Positions 1 to 6,459 of a DNA stretch of 10,346 nt are shown in pieces (the stretch's first letter is position 1; each line of letters opens with the position of its first letter). Below the pieces are notes generated by a model. That model saw nothing but the letters and a program-made list of their open reading frames with translations. It had not been told where the DNA came from and did no database searches. Location: the NCBI GenBank assembly GCA_023391015.1, contig JAEWBT010000050.1:1-10346 (forward strand), written 5' to 3'. A program made the position numbers and the translations under genes. Source of the DNA: Bacteroidota bacterium (lineage in GTDB: Bacteria > Bacteroidota > Bacteroidia > Chitinophagales > Chitinophagaceae).

Positions 1-486
1 GCCGACGCCCAAGCGGCAAATGGAATCGTCGTTTTTGAACACCGTGAGCAGCACTTTTCCGGAAACTGGCCGGCTTTGCAGCGAGTCAAAATGGGTGAGG
101 GCAACCGTTTCCAGCCGCCAGGTTTTAGGCGTGGGTTTGGGCGGAGCGGTGACGGCCAGAATTAAAGCGCCCGTGTTTTTTGAAAGATTTCCAACCCAAT
201 CTGCGCGGTTGCGGACGTCTGCTGCTGCCGAAAGGCCGTAGCCGGTAATGCCCAGAAAAATACCCAGCGTCCCGAAGCGCAGGGCAAGGTAGGCGTTACC
301 CAGTTTCCGGACGCGGGCCAGGCCAACCAACACAACTAAGAGCCCAACCGCTACGCCGAGCGCAACAGCCGGCGAAAGCTTTTGCGGAAACGCATCATAA
401 AGGGCAATACCGGCCACAAACGGCAACAGCAGCCGGAATACCGGAAGCTCTTCCCAGAACCCTGCCTCGCGCCGTGGCCACTGCAT
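1..486 (-). CDS. comEC: ComEC/Rec2-family DNA-uptake channel protein, N-terminal part (truncated by window edge)
   Basis: The reading frame starts at an ATG whose first base is 486 and stays open for 162 codons to the left window edge, so only the N-terminus is present. ComEC is the inner-membrane channel that passes single-stranded DNA into the cytoplasm during natural transformation; Bacteroidota homologues are usually about 650-800 residues. Seen here: an Arg-containing cytoplasmic start (WPRREAGFWEELPVFRLLLP), three hydrophobic segments at about residues 17-33, 40-57 and 69-86, then a soluble stretch (about 100-162) with the PPKPTPKTWRLE...SGKVLLTVF pattern of the DUF4131 OB-like domain that follows the first helices in this family. 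The catalytic or competence core lies outside the window. No Shine-Dalgarno sequence is visible. The family call rests on the N-terminal pattern only. Another multi-spanning membrane protein is possible but less likely. Confidence 0.82.
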   Translation of the reverse strand, partial: MQWPRREAGFWEELPVFRLLLPFVAGIALYDAFPQKLSPAVALGVAVGLLVVLVGLARVRKLGNAYLALRFGTLGIFLGITGYGLSAAADVRNRADWVGNLSKNTGALILAVTAPPKPTPKTWRLETVALTHFDSLQSRPVSGKVLLTVFKNDDSICRLGVG

Positions 487-565
487 ATAGAACGCTTTTT
501 GGTTGTGTTAGGCAGACAAAGTAGAAAAGGTTTTTGAGATTTAAAAACGGGTGGGCGAATCCTCG

Positions 566-691
566 CGCGGGAGTTCGCGAAGCGGCTCCCGTGTGTATCT
601 AGCTGCCAGTCTCCGACTGGCTAAAGGGGCAGTCAGAGACTGCCCGCTCCTCTTGACACGAGTGTCGCTTCGCTAACACTCGCGCCAGAGG
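566..691. repeat. Cluster of REP-like intergenic hairpins
   Basis: Four inverted repeats lie almost end to end between comEC and the TPR gene. (1) 566-573 with 586-593: CGCGGGAG paired with CTCCCGTG (one G-T pair), with loop 574-585. (2) 605-611 with 615-621: GCCAGTC/GACTGGC, loop TCC. (3) 627-634 with 638-645: GGGCAGTC/GACTGCCC, loop AGA. (4) A longer imperfect stem, CCTCT 649-653 plus CGAGTGT 659-665 paired with ACACTCG 676-682 plus AGAGG 687-691. Hairpins 2 and 3 share the CAGTC/GACTG core with a 3-nt loop and look like variants of one unit. This resembles REP/BIME clusters, which are often mobilised by REP-associated (RAYT) transposases; no such gene is in the window. The cluster could also fold in the 3' end of the TPR transcript. 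Confidence 0.72.
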
Positions 692-700
692 CTAACTATG

Positions 701-728
701 TTCCGGAAATCCAAGCTTATTTCCGGAA
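701..728. repeat. Paired TTCCGGAA palindromes forming a hairpin
   Basis: Two copies of TTCCGGAA begin at 701 and 721. With their flanks they pair as TTCCGGAAAT (701-710) and ATTTCCGGAA (719-728), a perfect 10-bp stem with the 8-nt loop 711-718. The hairpin ends 4 nt from the stop codon of the leftward TPR gene, so it would lie just after the end of its coding sequence in the mRNA. No T-run follows on the minus strand, so an ordinary Rho-independent terminator is not supported. Confidence 0.75.
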
Positions 729-732
729 AATT

Positions 733-2520
733 TTACAACGCGCTTACCCGCTTGCGGGCCTCGGCAGCCAAAGTGCTTCCCGGATAATCCACCAACAGGC
801 GCTCAAAGGCTTCTTTCGCCTTGTAGGGTTGCTTTAGATACACTTCGTAAATAAGCCCTTGTTGGTAAAGGGCGTCGTCGGCCAGCACGTCGGTGCCGTA
901 ATCTTTCACGATTTTTTCCAGTTGGGCGAGCGCTTCTTCGTAGCGTTGCTGGCGCACCAGGATCGCGCTGCGTTTCAAAAGAATATCATCCTGCAAATCG
1001 CTTTTCGGAAAGGCGGTGGCCACGGAATCCAACAGCGTGCCAGCAGCTTGCAACTGGTTTTGAAACAGCAACAAGTCGGCGGCAGCAAAACGGCGGAGCG
1101 GCTCGTAGTTGGAGTCGGGCGGTGTGTTTTCGGTAATTAAAACGGAGAGGGCCAGCGCGTCGTTGGCAATCAATTCCGAGGTAGAAGCCTTTAAGACTGA
1201 AAGCTGCCCTTGCGCCCAGTCAAAATCGCCGCGATACCAGGCCAGCTTGGCGTTCCGGAAACGGGCTTCTTCCCCCAACGCATCTTCCCGAAACGCTTTG
1301 TCCACCTGGCTGTACGTCAGGGTAGCGTCCCATACTTTCCCTTCTAAAAGCTGGTAATCGCCAAGGTCCAGCCGCGCTGCGCCCGCTTCCTGCCGGGGCA
1401 AACTACCGGTAGTAAGGGCTTTTTCCAGGGTAGAAATGGCTTTGGGAACGTTGCCACGATATCGGGCTTCGAGGGTGGCGCGGTCGCGCACCGTGCCGGG
1501 CTGGACGTCCTGCGGGTGCTGGGCGAAGTAGCGGTCAAACTCGCCGGCGAGGGTATCGGCAAAGGCTTTTTCCGGAACGGGTTGTGAAGAAAGCTTTTCC
1601 ATGCCGGTGCGTAAACGCTCGGCAGCGGCGTAGTTCTGCATCGCGGGGTTGGCGGTTTCGGTGGCCATGCCGAGGGCTTCGTAGGCCACGTCGTATTGGC
1701 CTTCGGCGCGGGCCGTGCGGGCAAATTCCAGCAAGCGCCGGCCACCCTCCTGTCCGCGCTCGTCCAGCGCGCGCACCTGCAACAGCGCCCCTTCCCAATC
1801 GTCGCGGCGGGTGTAGAGCCACAACAAAATATCGGCGTAGAGCAGATTTCCGGGGTCGGCCTGTACGCGCTTGATAACGGCTTTGGTCGCAATTCCGGTT
1901 TTAGAAGCGTCGGTACCGAGGATTTCCAGCAAAGAGGCTTTAATGTCTTCGGCGGGGCGCATCTGCATCGGCGAGGCGTCGAGCGTGGAATTGATAGCGG
2001 CTTCGGTGTTGCCGGTTTTGGCATAGAGGCGCGCCATGGCCGGGGCATAAATCACTTTGTTTTGAATGATTTCTGCTGCTTTTTCATACACCTTCAGCGC
2101 CCACGCGTCTTGCCCGGCGGCACTGAAAGCGGTGGCCAGGTTGTTGGTCAGCAGGTCGTCGCCATTGACGAAACGAAGCGCTTCTTCCCAGATTTCCTCG
2201 GCCTTTTTTTCTTTTCCGCTTTGCTGCATCACCACGCCCATGTCTACAAACGGCAGGGGCGACCCTTTTTCGCGGTCGCGGCGTGCCTCGGCAATTTTCT
2301 CTGCTTTTTTATAGTCTTTGGTTTGAAGCAAGTTCCGGAAATAGGCGGTGTAATACTCGCTGTTGGCGGGTGCCGATTGATAAAGGCTGTCCAGAAGGAC
2401 GCTCGCGCCTTTCAAATCGCCGGTGTTTTGCAGGCGCAGCGCGTCGGAAAGCCGGTCTTGCTGAGCCAAAAGATTTTGAGAAACGAACAACGCCAGGACG
2501 GCGAACAGCAAACGCATCAT
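733..2520 (-). CDS. Exported tetratricopeptide-repeat protein
   Basis: This 595-residue protein starts with a Sec signal peptide: Met-Met-Arg, a hydrophobic core (residues about 4-18), and a likely cleavage after LLA at residue 19. It should therefore be periplasmic or outer-membrane associated. The mature part is almost all helical repeats. TPR-like units are visible at about residues 67-118 (KKAEKIAEARR...KKAEEIWEEALRF) and 126-152 (NNLATAFSAAGQDAWALKVY). A C-terminal block at about 510-595 (RYEEALAQLEKIVKDYG, YKAKEAFERLLVDYP) has the DYPGS...A spacing of BamD/CpoB-type TPRs. TPRs are protein-binding scaffolds; no enzymatic motif is visible. The second Met is an equally possible start. The gene reads in the same direction as comEC and the downstream-coordinate gene, but gaps of 246 and 229 bp argue against a tight operon. 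It is a family common in Bacteroidota, but I do not recognise a named gene. Confidence 0.9.
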   Translation of the reverse strand: MMRLLFAVLALFVSQNLLAQQDRLSDALRLQNTGDLKGASVLLDSLYQSAPANSEYYTAYFRNLLQTKDYKKAEKIAEARRDREKGSPLPFVDMGVVMQQSGKEKKAEEIWEEALRFVNGDDLLTNNLATAFSAAGQDAWALKVYEKAAEIIQNKVIYAPAMARLYAKTGNTEAAINSTLDASPMQMRPAEDIKASLLEILGTDASKTGIATKAVIKRVQADPGNLLYADILLWLYTRRDDWEGALLQVRALDERGQEGGRRLLEFARTARAEGQYDVAYEALGMATETANPAMQNYAAAERLRTGMEKLSSQPVPEKAFADTLAGEFDRYFAQHPQDVQPGTVRDRATLEARYRGNVPKAISTLEKALTTGSLPRQEAGAARLDLGDYQLLEGKVWDATLTYSQVDKAFREDALGEEARFRNAKLAWYRGDFDWAQGQLSVLKASTSELIANDALALSVLITENTPPDSNYEPLRRFAAADLLLFQNQLQAAGTLLDSVATAFPKSDLQDDILLKRSAILVRQQRYEEALAQLEKIVKDYGTDVLADDALYQQGLIYEVYLKQPYKAKEAFERLLVDYPGSTLAAEARKRVSAL

Positions 2521-2544
2521 TCTCTAAAAATACGATTTAAATTC

Positions 2545-2566
2545 CTCAATGGCTCAATAACTCAAT
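2545..2566. repeat. Three CTCAAT units at 8-bp period
   Basis: CTCAAT occurs at 2545-2550, 2553-2558 and 2561-2566, with the variable dinucleotides GG and AA between units. The array begins 25 bp upstream of the TPR start codon. It may be an operator array or a low-complexity expansion; the sequence alone does not decide. Confidence 0.55.
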
Positions 2567-2605
2567 GTGAAAATGAAACGCGGATGAAACGGATGCTTAT
2601 GGATT

Positions 2606-2613
2606 TTCCGGAA
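2606..2613. repeat. Single TTCCGGAA palindrome
   Basis: This is a single copy in the extended form TTTCCGGAAA (2605-2614), the only copy in this gap. It belongs to the window-wide set of 14 copies described under findings. Confidence 0.7.
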
Positions 2614-2693
2614 ATGCAGGTTCCTTTAGCACAAATTAAAGACAAAAATCAAAAAACAAGGTTCGAAATCCGGGATTTTAAAACAGGCTACCC

Positions 2694-2721
2694 GTAGAGA
2701 CAAGGTATGCCTTGTCTCTAC
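2694..2721. repeat. Perfect 12-bp-arm palindrome, REP-like
   Basis: GTAGAGACAAGG (2694-2705) and CCTTGTCTCTAC (2710-2721) are exact reverse complements around the loop TATG. Palindromes with GTAGAGAC...GTCTCTAC ends are, to my knowledge, dispersed repeats in Bacteroidota and cyanobacterial genomes, so this is probably a copy of a REP-type element. It begins about 30 nt after the stop of the leftward 346-residue gene and could end or stabilise that transcript, although no T-run directly follows on the minus strand. Confidence 0.8.
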
Positions 2722-2724
2722 ACA

Positions 2725-2744
2725 ATTCCTAATTCCTCATTCCT
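2725..2744. repeat. Three ATTCCT units at 7-bp period
   Basis: ATTCCT occurs at 2725-2730, 2732-2737 and 2739-2744, directly next to the 28-bp palindrome and the stop codon at 2750-2752. Seven-bp spaced arrays such as this can arise by slippage or target-site events around a repeat insertion. No function is evident. Confidence 0.5.
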
Positions 2745-2749
2745 GCCCC

Positions 2750-3790
2750 CTAATCCCTGTTCCCCAGCAACCGCCACAGGCTTCTTTCAATCACATCTGC
2801 CGTGGAGGTGCAGACCTCAAAAGCAGGGTCGTTGTAGTGGTGGGCGAGGGAATGTTTAAGGGCTTCTACTTTTTCGGGCGGGGCGGGCGCGTCTTGCCGC
2901 AGGGCGTCGCGCAGGTCGAAAAGGCGGGTGCGTTCGCTGCGCATGCGTTGCACAATCATCGCGCGCTCTTCTTGTTGGTATTGGGCCATCACCTGCGGGT
3001 TGAAGTGCTTTAAGGCCAGCTCTACAAAAGGGTAGTTTTCCTTAAAAAACTGTGGCCGATAGACCTTCACGTCGCCTTCGTAAAACTGCTGGTCAAAATC
3101 CACCGGGCGGATGCGAAACTGGTAATCGTCGAAATCGGGGGTGATAACAAACACAAAATTGTAGGCCCGCATGTCGCCGAGGATGCGCACCAGGCAGCGC
3201 TCGTTGAACTTCACAAAGTCTTTTGCAATGCGCTTGGGGTTAAACTCGGGGCGGGTCAGGTATTCGCGGGCAAAAACGTCTCCCGGAATGCCGGCAATGT
3301 GTTCTTCAATCAGCGTGTCCTGCGAGGTCAGGAAGTTGATGATATTGGGCGACAGCAGGTCTTCCAATTCCAGCCCGTAGGCGCGCGAGGCGTCGGCGAC
3401 TTTTACATAAAAATAATCATACACCTCATTGTAGCGGTTCACGATGCGGATGCGAAACGGGTGGGTATTGCCGAAGGTGCAGTAGTCGATCCGCTCAATG
3501 AAAAGGTGTTTTTGCACCGCCAGATTGCCGCCTGCTTTCAGCATCGCGTAGATTTTCTTCAACCCTTCGTGGATAGCGTCCACGGCATAGGAGGGGTAGA
3601 TGGCCGTTTCCCAAAACGTGTCTTTCCCGCTTTTGTCGGTTACGGGCAGGCTTTCCTGAAAGTCGCGCAGCTGGGCATAAGTAATGGGCAAATCCACTTC
3701 GCGGCCGTAGCGTTGCAGGTAGCGGCGCAGGGGCTCGCCGATGGGGTGAACGGCTTTCTTTCGGGAAATATGAATGGGTGTAGCAGACAT
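2750..3790 (-). CDS. Uncharacterised protein, possibly a divergent kinase-like fold
   Basis: This 346-residue protein has no signal peptide or membrane segment, so it is probably cytoplasmic. I do not recognise a named family. Several residues fall in the order expected of protein-kinase/aminoglycoside-phosphotransferase-like folds. A beta-strand lysine is in FYVKVAD (K130), with acidic residues after it (E141, E143). A hinge-like stretch is IEEHIAGIPGD (161-171). GDMRAYN (205-211) matches the GDxxxxN catalytic loop of aminoglycoside phosphotransferases, with L instead of H before it. VDFD (230-233) sits where the metal-binding DFG or IDF aspartate would be. The C-terminal part (about 255-346) is helical and charged. 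This is pattern reading, not a database match. It is divergently oriented to the glycosyltransferase, with a 162-bp shared upstream region. The start at 3790 is the first ATG before the conserved-looking body. Confidence 0.85.
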   Translation of the reverse strand: MSATPIHISRKKAVHPIGEPLRRYLQRYGREVDLPITYAQLRDFQESLPVTDKSGKDTFWETAIYPSYAVDAIHEGLKKIYAMLKAGGNLAVQKHLFIERIDYCTFGNTHPFRIRIVNRYNEVYDYFYVKVADASRAYGLELEDLLSPNIINFLTSQDTLIEEHIAGIPGDVFAREYLTRPEFNPKRIAKDFVKFNERCLVRILGDMRAYNFVFVITPDFDDYQFRIRPVDFDQQFYEGDVKVYRPQFFKENYPFVELALKHFNPQVMAQYQQEERAMIVQRMRSERTRLFDLRDALRQDAPAPPEKVEALKHSLAHHYNDPAFEVCTSTADVIERSLWRLLGNRD

Positions 3791-3821
3791 CGGAAGGGCT
3801 TCGGGAGAGACGTAAACAACG

Positions 3822-3846
3822 GGAAATTTCCGGAAATTTCCGGAAA
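3822..3846. promoter_or_regulatory. Tandem TTCCGGAA copies in divergent intergenic region
   Basis: TTCCGGAA occurs at 3828-3835 and 3838-3845, exactly one DNA helical turn (10 bp) apart. Read differently, this is two tandem copies of GGAAATTTCC (3822-3831, 3832-3841). It lies 32 bp upstream of the leftward 346-residue gene and about 107 bp upstream of the glycosyltransferase start, where an operator serving either gene could sit. I see no convincing -33/-7 promoter boxes in this gap. The regulatory role is inferred from position and symmetry only. Confidence 0.5.
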
Positions 3847-3952
3847 AGTAAATGGCCCGGAGGCGTTTTAAAATCGAACGAATGGATACTTCCCGTCCCG
3901 TTTATCGCTTTTCTGGCCTTCCAAAAGGAACTTTAGGCCTTTCTAAAAAATC

Positions 3953-5083
3953 ATGGCCACCGCTTTCCCGCCGATTCTTTCGCTGGTTCCGTATCCTTTT
4001 TTGCCGCCCACCAATGGCGGCCACCTGGGCATTGCGGAGATGCACCGGCATCTGGCCCTTTTTTGCGAAGACCACCTGGCCGGGACGATCACCAACGCGC
4101 CCAACGCGCCGGAGCCCTTTCATCTGCACCAGATTTTCGGCGCCGGTCCGGGGCGTTATCTGCCTTTTCGCTACCAGAATGCGCTCGTGAAGCTGGGGCG
4201 CGAAACCGGTGCGAAAGCTGCTTTTTGCGAACATCCATATATGGCCGTTTCGGCAAATGCCGTAGCCCACACGCTGAAAATACCGTGGTATTTGCGCAGC
4301 CATAATATCGAGTCGGAGCGGTTCCGGACGATGGGCAAGCCGTGGTGGAAAGTGCTGGCGCGGTATGAAAAATGGGCGGTGCAGCACGCTGCCGGAACTT
4401 TTTTTGTGACCGCCGAAGACGCCCGCTGGACGCAGCAGCACTGGGCCATTCCGGAAAAAAAGTGCCATGTAGCGCCTTATGGCACCCCATTGGCGGCGAC
4501 CCCGCCGCCGGATCCGGCGGCCCGTCAGCGGCTGGCAGCGCATTTGGGGATTCGCGCCGATGTGCCGTGGTTGTATTTCCTCGGCGCGCTGGATTACCGG
4601 CCCAATGCCGAAGCGGTGGATTATCTGATTACTGAAGTGGTTCCACGCTTGCAGGCAGCGGGCCAGCCTTTTGAATTGCTGGTGGCCGGCAAAGGCCTTT
4701 CCGCAGCGCAGCAACAGCAATTCCGGGAAAAAGGCATTCATTACACCGGCTTTCTGCCCTCGCTGGATGATTTCCTGCTGGCCTGCGATGTGATGCTGAA
4801 TCCCGTACTGACGGGCGGCGGTATCAAAACCAAAGCCGTGGAAGCGCTGGCTTGGGGCAAGCGGGTGGTGAGTTGCGAAAGCGGCGCGGCGGGGTTGGAA
4901 AAAACGGTTTGCGGCACGGCGTTGCGGGTGTCGGCGGATGGCGACTGGGACGGTTTTATGGCTAATATTATTGCGGCGGCGCAGGTTCCGGTGGCGGTAC
5001 CTGCTGCTTTCTATAACTTGTATTCCTGGCGAAATGTAGCCCGAAACGTATTAAATACCATGTTTTGGAAAGAGGCCTTCTAG
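3953..5083 (+). CDS. Family-4-type (GT-B fold) glycosyltransferase
   Basis: This 376-residue protein has no signal peptide and is probably cytosolic or peripherally membrane-bound. It would transfer a sugar from a nucleotide-sugar donor to an acceptor that cannot be named from sequence. N-terminal acceptor domain: PYPFLPPTNGGHLGIAEMHR (13-32) and RSHNIESERF (115-124), both typical of this group. C-terminal donor domain: FLGALDYRPN (209-218), then GFLPSLDDF (266-274), a catalytic or donor-binding segment GGGIKTKAVEALAWGKRVVS (288-307) with the conserved Gly-rich turn and Glu298, followed by a typical C-terminal helix region. An in-frame stop at 3944-3946 makes the ATG at 3953 the first usable start. 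The gene is divergent to the 346-residue gene and is followed after 20 nt by a hairpin. The role may be surface polysaccharide, lipid or protein glycosylation. Confidence 0.93.
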   Translation: MATAFPPILSLVPYPFLPPTNGGHLGIAEMHRHLALFCEDHLAGTITNAPNAPEPFHLHQIFGAGPGRYLPFRYQNALVKLGRETGAKAAFCEHPYMAVSANAVAHTLKIPWYLRSHNIESERFRTMGKPWWKVLARYEKWAVQHAAGTFFVTAEDARWTQQHWAIPEKKCHVAPYGTPLAATPPPDPAARQRLAAHLGIRADVPWLYFLGALDYRPNAEAVDYLITEVVPRLQAAGQPFELLVAGKGLSAAQQQQFREKGIHYTGFLPSLDDFLLACDVMLNPVLTGGGIKTKAVEALAWGKRVVSCESGAAGLEKTVCGTALRVSADGDWDGFMANIIAAAQVPVAVPAAFYNLYSWRNVARNVLNTMFWKEAF

Positions 5084-5102
5084 CCGCTCCAATGCTCTTG
5101 CT

Positions 5103-5132
5103 TTTCCGGAAATAAGGGCAGATTTCCGGAAA
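5103..5132 (+). terminator. TTCCGGAA-pair hairpin after the glycosyltransferase; possible terminator
   Basis: TTTCCGGAAAT (5103-5113) and ATTTCCGGAAA (5122-5132) form a perfect 11-bp stem with the 8-nt loop 5114-5121, starting 20 nt after the stop codon. A T-run (5141-5146) follows 8 nt after the stem, too far for a textbook Rho-independent terminator but possibly contributing. The geometry (two copies 20 bp apart, 8-nt loop) is the same as at 701-728, after another stop codon. The hairpin is certain; the terminator role is inferred. Confidence 0.5.
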
Positions 5133-5177
5133 TTAGGAACTTTTTTCTTTAGCACTGTGCTAACATCTTGTCCCCAT

Positions 5178-5205
5178 TTTGTTTAGATGCCATATAATAA
5201 TTTTG
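5178..5205 (+). promoter_or_regulatory. Bacteroidota-type promoter (-33 TTTG, -7 TAnnTTTG)
   Basis: TAATTTTG at 5198-5205 matches the Bacteroidota primary-sigma -7 consensus TAnnTTTG exactly. TTTG at 5178-5181 is a candidate -33 box; the 16-nt gap is slightly shorter than usual. Transcription would start near 5212 and leave a leader of about 30 nt before the ATG at 5243. It explains independent expression of the small exported protein. Confidence 0.68.
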
Positions 5206-5242
5206 CATTCCATCAAATAAAGGCTTTCTGCTTTTTTCTGGT

Positions 5243-5905
5243 ATGCTTAAAAAATTATTCCTGCTCTTTGCTTTAGTGGCTTTGGGAACCTTTCCTGCAA
5301 GGGCTCACAACTGGGTTTTTAACCATCCACTGCTTTCATTGTGGAGCTTTTGGGGCATGCCTGCTCTGCCGAACGCAGCTATCGCCACCCCGGAAGTGAC
5401 TGAAATGCCTGCAGCTGTGGCCGAAGAGGCCGTAATTGCTTTTGAAACGGAGCGGGTGGGGGATGGCGCACTGCTGACCTGGGATGTGCCGCGCCCGGCG
5501 GAGGTAACAAACCTGATTATTGAAGGCAGCGAAGACGGACAGCATTTCATTGACTTGGAGTCGTTGGAAGATGCCGAAGCCGGTGTGCTGGATGTTTTTT
5601 ACGATGCTGCGCCGGAAGACCGCCGGTATTACCGCATTATTGCCAATTATAAAGACGGGCGGCAGCAAACCACGCAGGTGCAGACGCTGGCACCGTCTGT
5701 TGGTTTTTCTGCGGAGCTGGATGCCGAAAAAGAAGGTCTTTTGCTGGTGAGAAGCGCCGGACCGGTTTCGCTTTATGATCTGCAAGGCGGGCTGATAACG
5801 ACAGCAAATCCACAGGAAGGGCAGGTTATGCTGGAGTTAGACGGATTGGCACATGGGCCGTATCTGGTGCGCTCGGGCGAAGACCGGAAAGTGGTGGTTT
5901 ATTAG
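5243..5905 (+). CDS. Small exported protein with fibronectin-III-like domain and T9SS-tail-like C-terminus
   Basis: The protein has 220 residues. A Sec signal peptide (MLKKLFLLFALVALGTFPARA) ends near residue 21. A variable Ala/Pro-rich linker (about 40-63) precedes a beta-rich domain (about 64-148) with ALLTWDVP, LIIEGSEDGQHF and YYRIIANYKDG. That is the pattern of the fibronectin-III-like module placed before the tail in many Bacteroidota secreted proteins (LTW...ERS.DG..F...YYRL...DG). The end (about 153-220), with VSLYDLQGGLI, LELDGLAHGPYLVRSG and KVVVY, resembles the type A T9SS sorting domain, which directs export across the outer membrane and is cleaved or anchored there. No catalytic motif is seen. 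A dedicated promoter (5178-5205) and terminator (5936-5972) make it a single-gene unit. The tail call is based on pattern; the domain is divergent, and a plain periplasmic protein cannot be excluded. Confidence 0.85.
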   Translation: MLKKLFLLFALVALGTFPARAHNWVFNHPLLSLWSFWGMPALPNAAIATPEVTEMPAAVAEEAVIAFETERVGDGALLTWDVPRPAEVTNLIIEGSEDGQHFIDLESLEDAEAGVLDVFYDAAPEDRRYYRIIANYKDGRQQTTQVQTLAPSVGFSAELDAEKEGLLLVRSAGPVSLYDLQGGLITTANPQEGQVMLELDGLAHGPYLVRSGEDRKVVVY

Positions 5906-5935
5906 AAGATTTAGCGCTGCTTGGGTGCTGTGTTT

Positions 5936-5972
5936 GCCGCTGTGTTTCATAAAGGAGCACAGCGGCTTTTTT
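5936..5972 (+). terminator. Rho-independent terminator
   Basis: GCCGCTGTG (5936-5944) pairs perfectly with CACAGCGGC (5958-5966) around a 13-nt loop, immediately followed by six T (5967-5972). It lies 30 nt after the stop of the small exported protein. Confidence 0.9.
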
Positions 5973-6349
5973 GTGTGGTATTTCCGGAAAATGGAGATGA
6001 AAGGCAACAGAAAATATAGAGATGGACAGGGTATATTATCATCTTGGAGGGCGTGCTTCTGATGAGGTAAAACACTTCTGATTTTCATTGAGACCGGCTG
6101 TTCGAGGGGCGTTAAACAAAAGCCGGAACAAATAAGATGGAAGACAGGATTCTTTTCAGGAAACGCGGATATTCAATGGGGCAGTTCGTAGGAACGATTT
6201 CGACCGTATAGAACAGCCATTGTCGTGTATAGATTCCAGGCTTGGTCTGTAACGAATTTTTTGAAAAAAGAAGATTTGCACTTAAAATAATCACGCCATT
6301 AAGGGCTTAAAGACCTTTGAAGCCGGATATTTTTACAGGGTTATTTTAA

Positions 6350-6365
6350 CACTTATGAATAAGTG
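6350..6365. promoter_or_regulatory. 16-bp palindrome, operator-like
   Basis: CACTTAT (6350-6356) and ATAAGTG (6359-6365) are exact reverse complements separated by GA. The size and symmetry suit a dimeric regulator. It lies about 300 bp upstream of the large surface-protein gene in the AT-rich region. No regulator is identified. Confidence 0.45.
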
Positions 6366-6459
6366 AACAGTAGTATTTTGGTTATGTAAGTGAAGAAGCG
6401 ATTTTAAAAATAGAATTCTTGTCAAGCGATTAACAAAGATTTCTAAGTAGTTGATTCTC

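Larger units (their letters stand above)
2521..2749. other. Intergenic region packed with short repeats
   Basis: This gap lies upstream of the TPR gene and downstream of the 346-residue gene, both leftward. In order it holds three CTCAAT units at an exact 8-bp period (2545-2566), one TTCCGGAA (2606-2613), a short AAATCC/GGATTT inverted repeat near 2667-2679, a perfect 28-bp palindrome (2694-2721), and three ATTCCT units at a 7-bp period (2725-2744) that run up to the stop codon of the neighbouring gene. On the minus strand the CTCAAT units read ATTGAG and sit 25-45 bp before the TPR start. They may supply a TTG -33 box, but I see no good -7 box. Confidence 0.6.

Noticed and set aside
20..241. 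73-codon plus-strand frame at the left edge
   Set aside because: It lies opposite the open ComEC-like frame, which has membrane helices and family-like sequence.
2657..2680. GGTTCGAAATCC-like stretch resembling a tRNA T-arm
   Set aside because: No acceptor stem, anticodon arm or D-arm can be formed with the flanking sequence, which is A-rich and unstructured.
1696..2697. 333-codon plus-strand frame opposite the TPR gene
   Set aside because: It is a shadow of the TPR coding sequence, with low-complexity Gly/Arg/Phe-rich content and no domain; the minus strand carries the signal peptide and TPR motifs.
566..2744. CRISPR array as an explanation of the intergenic repeats
   Set aside because: The repeats are of different sequence and size, without regular spacers, and no cas genes are present.
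3902..4741. 279-codon minus-strand frame opposite the glycosyltransferase
   Set aside because: The plus strand shows conserved glycosyltransferase motifs; this frame has an Arg-rich composition typical of antisense shadows.
6094..6126. CCGGCT/AGCCGG inverted repeat with a GTTCGA in the loop, considered as RNA gene or terminator
   Set aside because: Only a 6-bp stem with a 21-nt loop, no T-run, and no tRNA-like arms.
6112..6294. 60-codon minus-strand frame in the long gap, considered as a transposase remnant
   Set aside because: It is too short, has no recognisable family residues, and no flanking inverted repeats or target duplications were seen.
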